DNA of 64,000 bases from Nocardia niigatensis NBRC 100131 (GTDB lineage Bacteria; Actinomycetota; Actinomycetes; Mycobacteriales; Mycobacteriaceae). Under the pieces are notes generated by a model that made no database searches, had not been told where the DNA came from, and saw nothing but the letters and a program-made list of their open reading frames with translations. Positions 15,339 to 22,700 of this stretch are shown here, piece by piece. Location: positions 62,001-126,000 of the forward strand of contig NZ_BAGC01000111.1 in NCBI RefSeq assembly GCF_000308655.1, read 5' to 3'. The position numbers and the translations under genes were made by a program. Numbering within the stretch: position 1 is the first letter of the stretch; every line of letters starts with the position of its first letter.

Positions 15339-17315
15339 ATGCCGAAGCCCGTGTCAACAGTCAGCGCTGCGGAGATCTCCCGGCTGGCGGGCGTCACCCG
15401 CGCCACTGTCAGCAACTGGCGTCGACGGCACGCCGACTTTCCAAAGTCCATCGCGGGCACTGAGGCTCGTCCGGAGTTCGACCTGCACGAGGTCCAGCAA
15501 TGGCTGGCCGATCATCGGCTCGGCTCCGAAACGTCGGCGGTGAACGAGCTGCGTGCGTTTGCCCGCGCACGCACCACACCCGACGCGGCCATGCGTGTGC
15601 TGGAAGCACTGAGTCCTACCGGGGCAGGCTGGGCAGCCCCCGATCTCACGGAGGACTTCGCTGACGAGGCGGTGGACATCTTCGAGCGCGCGGCGGACAC
15701 GGAAGGTGCCCGAACGGCCATCGACATCCTGGGAGAGCGAGCGCTCGAGGACACCACGGCGACCGGCTTGTATGTAACCCCGCCCCGGGTGGCGGAATTG
15801 CTGGCAGCACTGGCGAATTCCCCAGGGACGGGTGCCGCGCACGTCGTGCTGGATCCGGCTTGCGGCAGCGGCTCGGTACTGCTCGCGGCCGCCCAGGCCG
15901 GTGCGAGTGAGCTCTACGGGCAGGACGCCCTGCCGGTGCAGGTGCAGCGCACCCGGCTGCTACTGGAGGCGGAAGCCAGCGCGCGGCTGGTGGTGCGAGC
16001 AGGCGACAGCCTCACCGCCGACGCCTTTCCTGACCTGCGCGCTGATGCCGTGTTGTGCAATCCGCCGTACGGTCAACGTGACTGGGGATCAACGGAGCTG
16101 GCCTTCGACCCGCGATGGGATTATGGCCTGCCTCCCCGGGCGGAGTCGGAGCTCGCCTGGGTTCAGCACGCGCTCGCGCACCTACGTCCGGACGGGACCG
16201 CCGTCCTGTTGCTCCCGCCCGCCGTGGCGACGCGTGGATCCGGCCGCAAGATCCGTGCCAACCTGGTGCGCACCGGCGCCTTGCGCGCCGTGATCGGCCT
16301 GGCTCCGGGTGCCGCCCAGCCTTGGCATGTGGGCCTGCAGATCTGGATCCTGCGTCGCCCGCAACCGGGAGCGCCGGTGCCGGATTCAGTGCTGTTCGTC
16401 GACACCACCCGCCTTCCCTCGAGCACGGATAGTGAGGACCGCGCGCTCGGCGACGCAGTGCTCAGGGCCTGGCGAGCCTTCGGTGGCCCCAGGCCAGAGG
16501 ATGCGACCGAATCGGGTTTGGCGGTCCCGGTCCGACTGGTGGATGTGCTGACCGAAGAGGTCGACCTCACGCCCGCCAGATATATGAGATCCTCGCTGGA
16601 CGCGGATACCGTCTCCGATGAGGTCGAGGAGGCGATTCGCCGACTCGATAGCACGGCGTCGGAATTGTCCTCGGTGACAGGCGACTTGGGTGGATGGTCG
16701 GCCTCGCCAGGCAAGTCGTGGCGCTATATGACCATTGCCGACCTGTCGAATCACGGTCAGCTGGAATGGATTCGGTCCGAACCGCCGAGCCCGGAACCTG
16801 CAGTGCCGGACGATCAGCGCCGTATCCTCACTGCCCCTGACATCGCGACCGGCGTCCCGGCCTCGGGTACCGCAGCGTCCTCCGCACCGGCGACCAACGT
16901 TGATGTCGAAATCGGCGACGTCCTGATTCCAACCGTGCGGAGCGACCGCACCGGCGGGCGTAGCGCCCGGGTGGCAACCGCGGAGGATGCGGGGTCGATC
17001 CGTGGCCCGCACATCCACACCTTGCGAGTTGATCCGGACCGGCTCGATCCCTGGTTCCTCGCCGGATTCCTGACCGGCGCCGAGAATGTCTCGGCGACAC
17101 GGACATCCACCGTTCGTTTCGATCCGTCCCGGTTGCGCATCCCGGTGCTGGGACTGGCCGAGCAGCAACGCTACGGCGAGATGTTTCGGCTACTGTTCCT
17201 GCTGCGCACCGCCGCGCGGCGTGCTACCTACGCTGCTGAGAACGTCGCGGAACTCGTGACCACGGGACTCACCGCCGGAGCGCTGCTTCCCGAGGGTGCC
17301 GAGGACCGACAATAA
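15339..17315 (+). CDS. N6-adenine DNA methylase fused to a half specificity module
   Basis: A 658-residue protein. It starts with a small helix-turn-helix (AAEISRLAGVTRATVSNWRR), like an excisionase/MerR reader. The HsdM-type methylase has motif I (VLDPACGSGS near 170) and catalytic motif IV (NPPYG near 241). The last 200 residues look like one half of a type I specificity subunit: a DNA-reading module and helix (DPWFLAGFL, RIPVLGLAEQQRYGEMF, ELVTTGLTAGAL). Start ATG at 15339 is set by GAGAGGAGGG. The next gene begins directly after its TAA, and that gene repeats the same half-module, so the pair could read a bipartite site. No HsdR is present. Inferred role: self-marking for the cassette. 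Confidence 0.85.
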   Translation: MPKPVSTVSAAEISRLAGVTRATVSNWRRRHADFPKSIAGTEARPEFDLHEVQQWLADHRLGSETSAVNELRAFARARTTPDAAMRVLEALSPTGAGWAAPDLTEDFADEAVDIFERAADTEGARTAIDILGERALEDTTATGLYVTPPRVAELLAALANSPGTGAAHVVLDPACGSGSVLLAAAQAGASELYGQDALPVQVQRTRLLLEAEASARLVVRAGDSLTADAFPDLRADAVLCNPPYGQRDWGSTELAFDPRWDYGLPPRAESELAWVQHALAHLRPDGTAVLLLPPAVATRGSGRKIRANLVRTGALRAVIGLAPGAAQPWHVGLQIWILRRPQPGAPVPDSVLFVDTTRLPSSTDSEDRALGDAVLRAWRAFGGPRPEDATESGLAVPVRLVDVLTEEVDLTPARYMRSSLDADTVSDEVEEAIRRLDSTASELSSVTGDLGGWSASPGKSWRYMTIADLSNHGQLEWIRSEPPSPEPAVPDDQRRILTAPDIATGVPASGTAASSAPATNVDVEIGDVLIPTVRSDRTGGRSARVATAEDAGSIRGPHIHTLRVDPDRLDPWFLAGFLTGAENVSATRTSTVRFDPSRLRIPVLGLAEQQRYGEMFRLLFLLRTAARRATYAAENVAELVTTGLTAGALLPEGAEDRQ

Positions 17316-18131
17316 GTGCCATCCATCGCGCGTACCCGACGCGTGGGCTACACCGCTGCTACCGTTACTGCTGGTCGGACAGTTGATGTGGGGGTGGGGA
17401 GAGCGGCGGTCATGATGCGCGAGGCCGCGGGGCAGCAGCACCGCACCGTTGTCGAAGGTGAAGACGGTGACGCATCCGAGATTGCCCGCCGCCCGGACCC
17501 GTACGACGAGTACGCCATCTGCTGCTCGGCATTGCTGGGGCAATCAGCGTGGAGGCCACCGGTATTGGAACCGGACCCCGATTCGCATCCGTCGATTCCC
17601 CTGGAAGATCTCGTCGAGGCGGGCGTGATCGACCTCCACGAAGCACCGCCGACCGTCGGGGCCACCGGCGGAGACACTCCCATGTTGTCAGCCAAGGATG
17701 TTCGGCTCGGCCGTGCGCCGTCGCGCTGGGGTGATGCCTGCGCGCCGGGCGCGATCGAAATCCGCGTCGGCGATATCGCGGTGGCAATCAGCACCGAGCC
17801 GGCCGTCCGGGTCTGTACCGACAATGGTGTGCTGCTCGGGCCGGGCATTCGCCTGGTGCGCGCCGACTCCGACGCCATCGATCCTTATTTCCTGGCGGGG
17901 ATCCTACGGGCGGCAGTCGAAGCGGCCGACGGGAACCACATCGACATCTACGAAGTCGCCGTTCCGCGCATCCCACTGGCCGAGCAACATCGGTACGGCA
18001 AGGCATTCGAGCAGTTGACCGCCCTCGAGGCCGCCTTGCAGAGGCAACGGGCGAATATCGGACTATTGGTACGAACCGGATTCGGTGGGCTGGCTCAGGG
18101 CAAGCTCCGCCCCGTAGCTGGCGACGAGTAG
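17316..18131 (+). CDS. stand-alone half specificity (HsdS-like) protein
   Basis: A 271-residue protein whose GTG start abuts the methylase stop, so it is translationally coupled; an internal ATG near 17411 is also possible. Its C-terminal 130 residues match the methylase tail by eye: DPYFLAGIL against DPWFLAGFL, RIPLAEQHRYGKAF against RIPVLGLAEQQRYGEMF, and LLVRTGFGGLAQGKLRP against LVTTGLTAGALLP. It therefore looks like one TRD plus connecting helix of a type I S subunit split from its partner. The N-terminal 90 residues are not recognised. Inferred role: DNA recognition with the methylase or the helicase-nuclease. Confidence 0.7.
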   Translation: MPSIARTRRVGYTAATVTAGRTVDVGVGRAAVMMREAAGQQHRTVVEGEDGDASEIARRPDPYDEYAICCSALLGQSAWRPPVLEPDPDSHPSIPLEDLVEAGVIDLHEAPPTVGATGGDTPMLSAKDVRLGRAPSRWGDACAPGAIEIRVGDIAVAISTEPAVRVCTDNGVLLGPGIRLVRADSDAIDPYFLAGILRAAVEAADGNHIDIYEVAVPRIPLAEQHRYGKAFEQLTALEAALQRQRANIGLLVRTGFGGLAQGKLRPVAGDE

Positions 18132-18160
18132 GTTGGCGTGTCGGCTTGTCAGGAGTCACG

Positions 18161-19609
18161 GTGGTAGAAGCGGTGCAACCGCAGGTTGTGGGCGGCCGGT
18201 ACGAGTTGCTCGACGAGATCGGGGCGGGCGGCATGGGGCAGGTCTACGAGGGGTTCGACCGTCACCTCAAGCGCCGTATCGCCGTGAAATTCACCCACCC
18301 GAGCCTCGATCATGATCCTGACTGGGACAAGCGCTTCTTCCGGGAAGCGGAGTTGATGGCCAGGTTCAATCATCCGGGGCTACCGGTGATTCATGATGCC
18401 GGGACCGGCTCGCCGACTCCAGGTGGACCCGAACGTCCCTATCTCGTTATGGAATTCATCGAGGGCAAGACTCTCGACAAGCTGCTGGCCGAACGTGGAC
18501 CGCAACCGGTCGGAGTCGTCGCCAACCTGGGTGGGCAGGCTGCGGCGGTGCTTGCGGCGGCACACCGCAACCGCATCTTTCACCGGGACCTGAAGCCGTC
18601 CAACCTGATGCTGTGCGCCGACGGCACGGTGAAGGTGCTGGATTTCGGTCTTGCGGTCGCGCCCGATTCGGATATGACCCGCTACACCATGACCGGTCAT
18701 ACCCTCGGTACCCCGGCGTTCATGGCTCCCGAGCAGGTCGAGGGCGGTGAGGTGGTGCCGCAGACCGACCTCTACGCACTGGGACTCGTCCTGCACGAGC
18801 TGCTCACCGGCGACCGGGTGATGACGGGCAGTTCGCCGTATGCGGTGTGGCAGAACCAGGTTCATCTGCAACCGCTCGATATCCGGCACGAGCGCCCCGA
18901 GGTACCGGTCGAGATGGCCCGGCTGATCATGAGCATGCTGGCCAAGTCGCCGGACCGGCGGCCCGACGGTGCCGCGTCGGTGCACGCGGTGTTGGTCCGG
19001 CACGCGACCGATCTCGGTGAGCTACCCGAGGTCAACGACAATCACAGCCCCGCACGAATGTACGCCCTCGCCGTCGGCTCGATGGTTTCCGCGCGCACGG
19101 CCATGACCCTGGTCACCCCCACCCACCAGCTGCCCAAACCCGAGGCGCCCCAGCCCCTTTTCGCCCCGGTAGGCGATTTCAGCAGAGCCGACCTGCAGCG
19201 GGCCGTGCGCCGGGCACGCGATTTCGCCGACGAATCCCGCTACGACCCGGCGATCCACGAGTTGCAGACCGTGATGGAAGCGGCTGTCCCGCTGCTGGGT
19301 TCGCGCGACGCGGATGTGGTCGAGGCCCGGGTGAAACTGGCCGATCTGCGTTTCGAGAGCGGCGACTACTCGTCGGCCGCTGATATGTACCGCGCGCTGA
19401 TCGACGATCTGACCGCCGAGCGCGGCCCCTATGACGACCAGGTCATGTACTGCCAACGGCAGCTCGCCACCTGTCATGTGCAGCTCGGCGACACCCGCAA
19501 TGCCCTGACCCGGTTGAAGCGGTTGCACAGCCAAATGGCCGTCCGTTACGGCGAACAGGATCGCCGCGTGATCGAGCTCGCCGGGCAGATAAGCCACATA
19601 AAGCCGTAG
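18161..19609 (+). CDS. soluble Ser/Thr protein kinase with C-terminal helical (TPR-like) repeats
   Basis: A 482-residue kinase of the PknB type. The Gly-loop (IGAGGMGQVYEGFD), the ATP Lys (RRIAVKF), the catalytic loop (HRDLKPSNLM), the DFG motif (LDFGLAV) and the APE motif (FMAPEQ) are all intact, so it should be active. The C-terminal 150 residues are helical pairs like TPR repeats (SRYDPAIHELQTVMEAA, GDYSSAADMYRALIDDL, GDTRNALTRLKRL). There is no membrane helix, unlike most actinobacterial PknB kinases. Start GTG at 18161 follows AGGAGTCAC; an upstream TTG is less likely. It lies 29 bases after the specificity gene. Pgl/BREX type 2 also pairs a kinase (PglW) with an adenine methylase, but the other Pgl genes are absent. 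Confidence 0.88.
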   Translation: MVEAVQPQVVGGRYELLDEIGAGGMGQVYEGFDRHLKRRIAVKFTHPSLDHDPDWDKRFFREAELMARFNHPGLPVIHDAGTGSPTPGGPERPYLVMEFIEGKTLDKLLAERGPQPVGVVANLGGQAAAVLAAAHRNRIFHRDLKPSNLMLCADGTVKVLDFGLAVAPDSDMTRYTMTGHTLGTPAFMAPEQVEGGEVVPQTDLYALGLVLHELLTGDRVMTGSSPYAVWQNQVHLQPLDIRHERPEVPVEMARLIMSMLAKSPDRRPDGAASVHAVLVRHATDLGELPEVNDNHSPARMYALAVGSMVSARTAMTLVTPTHQLPKPEAPQPLFAPVGDFSRADLQRAVRRARDFADESRYDPAIHELQTVMEAAVPLLGSRDADVVEARVKLADLRFESGDYSSAADMYRALIDDLTAERGPYDDQVMYCQRQLATCHVQLGDTRNALTRLKRLHSQMAVRYGEQDRRVIELAGQISHIKP

Positions 19610-19720
19610 CGCAGAGAATTCGGTAGTTCCGGACCGAGCGGACATGCCGATTAGCGGATGCGCGGCGACCGTCGATAGCTTGCCGTGGCCGCGATTTCAG
19701 GGAAGTTGATGGAGGAGCAG

Positions 19721-22700
19721 GTGCCGAGTATGGGAGCGGACCGGACGCCCGTCATGAACGATCTCGCCGATCGCGGCGCGCGATTGTTCGAATATCTGGC
19801 GAAAGCCCAGACGCTGCGCATGTCCCGCATTCAGGACATTGCCGCGTATCAGCGGGACGGCGAGGTCATCTGGGTCGCCGAACTGCCCGAACATCCGGCC
19901 GTCAGCTATCAGCAGGCCGATCCGGGCAAGCCGTTTCTCATGGTGCAGAAGGTGACGATCGTTTCCGCACCGGAACCCGATTCGCAGCTTGCCCGCTGGC
20001 TCGACAAAGCATGGGACAACCCGGAACGTGAGCCGGGATTGCGCCTCACCCGGGATGGTGAAGCGGGCGAGGTGCTTCGGCTCGACGACCATCCCGAGAT
20101 TCGCACAGCCTTCGGAGAATGGTTGCCGCGCTGGCAGGAATGGGCGCGGGAGGCGCTGCCCAAAGTGGCTGTGCGGCGTCTCTATCAGACGATGTACGAG
20201 ATGTACACCCGCTACGGCGGGGCCACTGAAACCCTCGAAGCCGTTCTTGCCCTGGGCTTTCTGACCTGGCGCAACAGCGAGGTCGGTCTCGTGCGCCGGC
20301 ATGTGCTCACGATGCCGGTGGTACTGGGGTTCGATTCCGACTACGGCGCGATCTCGGCATCGATCGATCCGGGCGTCACCGGGTACACCGCTGAGTTGCA
20401 GGAGATCCTCGACCCGTCGCAGATGTCGGCCGCGAGCGATCTGCAGCGTGCCGAGGCCGAGGCGCGCGACGGTCAGATCGACCCCTTCGATCGGGAGAAC
20501 GTCGGTGCGCTGGTGCGCATGTTCATCAACTGCATCAACCCGGACGCGGTGTACGCCGATGACATTCGACCCGGAGATGCGGTGGCGCATCCGACGGCCG
20601 GTTATGCACCGGCTGTCATCCTCCGCAAACGTGGCAATCGGGGCATGGTGACCGCGCTGCGCACCATCGCGGAGACTATTCGGGCCACCGGTGAACTGCC
20701 CTCGGGCATCCACAATCTGGTCGACCCGAACTTCGAGCCCGTGCCGGCGCCCACCGCGGGCGATGGCGCGATCGTGCGTGACGGCGCGGATCAGTTTCTC
20801 CCCTTGCAGCTCAACGATGTTCAGCTGCGGATCCTCGAGCACGTGGACAAGCACGCGCACACGCTGGTGCAGGGTCCGCCTGGGACCGGTAAGACCCACA
20901 CCGCGGCGGCCCTCATCACACACTTACTCGCACAGGGCAAGCGGGTCTTGATCACCGCGCACACCGACCGCGCCCTGCACGAGGTGCGCGCCAAACTGCC
21001 CGACCAGATCAAACCGCTGTCCGTCGCGGTGGTCGGCGACTCGCGGCGCGAACTCGAGGACCTCAAGGCCTCGGTCAATCGCATCTCACACGCCGCCGAC
21101 GAGCATGATCCGGCGGCCGGTGCGGCCGCGGTCGCCGCCAACGACCAGGCGATCGCGCTGGCACGGCAGCGGCGGGCGGCAATCCAGCAGGAACTGCTGA
21201 CGCTGCGTGAGCGCGATGTCACGACACACTCGGTCGGGGGCTATACCGGAACCATCGCCGATATCGCACTGCGTTGGCGCGACGCACGATCGGAGTTCGG
21301 CTGGATTTCCGAGCTGGTAGTCGACGAGGTCGAGCAGGATTGCCCGATTGCCGGCGAACTTGTCACCGAATGGCGAACGTTGTTGCTGGACAATAATCTC
21401 GACGATCCGGAAGTCGCCGCACCCGACATCGTCGCAGCCACGGCGCTGCCGCCGGCGGATCTGTTCGGCCAATGGTGCTCGGCCGAAAAGCAAGCGGCGC
21501 AATACCGCCACGGCTACGCGCACTACGACGCCGACCCGGCCGCCGCGCGGATAGCCGGGCTGTCCGGCGACGAACGCCGCCGGGTGTGCGCACTGCTCGA
21601 CGAGCTCGCCGACCGGTTACGGCACCTGAGCCACCGGACCGAACCCTGGACCGCCACCGCCCTCGCCGATATACACAGCGGACGTGACTTCGAATGGCGT
21701 TCGCGGGCCGCGGCTATCGCGGATCTGCTCACGCAGGCCGACGTGGTGGTGGCCGCGCTCGCGTACGCGACCGTCCAGGTGACCGTCGATGACCCGGCAA
21801 CGCTGCTCGGCCTTGCCGAAAACCTGAAGTCGCACATTGAAACCCATGGCGCACTGAAACTCCATCCCGACGGCCGCCCGAAGACCGGGCTGACTGCGCC
21901 TCGCGTGGTCAAGCTCTCCGAGCCGCTGTTCGAACAGGTCCGGATCGACGGTCGCATCCCCGTCACCGTCGAACAGCTCACCCATTTCCTGAACGCACAA
22001 CTTGGTCAGCGACTCCTCGAGCAGCTCGACCTGGCCTGGCCGGGCGGCGGGCACGCTTCCGGGCCGGGTGTGCTGCGCGACCGCGTCGCCCGGCATCGTG
22101 CGGCATTCGCGGTGCTGGCACAGGTACTGGATTACGCTGGCAGGCTCGATCACACCGTGACCTGCCTGCGGGATCTCGCACTACCCGTACCGGATTGGGC
22201 CGACCCGATCGGCGTGCGCGGCGCGCGGGAAGCATTCGACGCGGTGGCCGCGCGGGAGGCGCTCGATCGCGCGGTCGTGCCACTCGACGAGCTGACCCGT
22301 CGGCTGGACGCGCTGCGCGAGGATCCCCGGGCCACCGCGACCGTGGATCAGCTCGCTGCCGCCGCCCACGACCGGGACACGGCAGCCTACCGTCAGGCCC
22401 ACGACCGGCTGGCCGAGCTGAATCAATTGCGCCGCAGGCTCGCTCGCAGGCACGAGATCGACGTGGATCTGACCGCCCTGCCACTGCTGCGCGACGCGAT
22501 CACTGCCGATCCCGCGGACCCGGACTGGGATGTGCGGCTCGCCGGCTTCGAAATGGCCTGGCGCTGGGCCACGGTCGGGCGCTGGTTGACCACCAACAAT
22601 GTTGGCGGAGTCAACGAATTGTGCCGCCGCCTGGACGATGTCGAGGCCGAGCTACGTGAGCTGGCGGCCGCGCGTGCGGCCACCACCGCGTGGGATCTGG

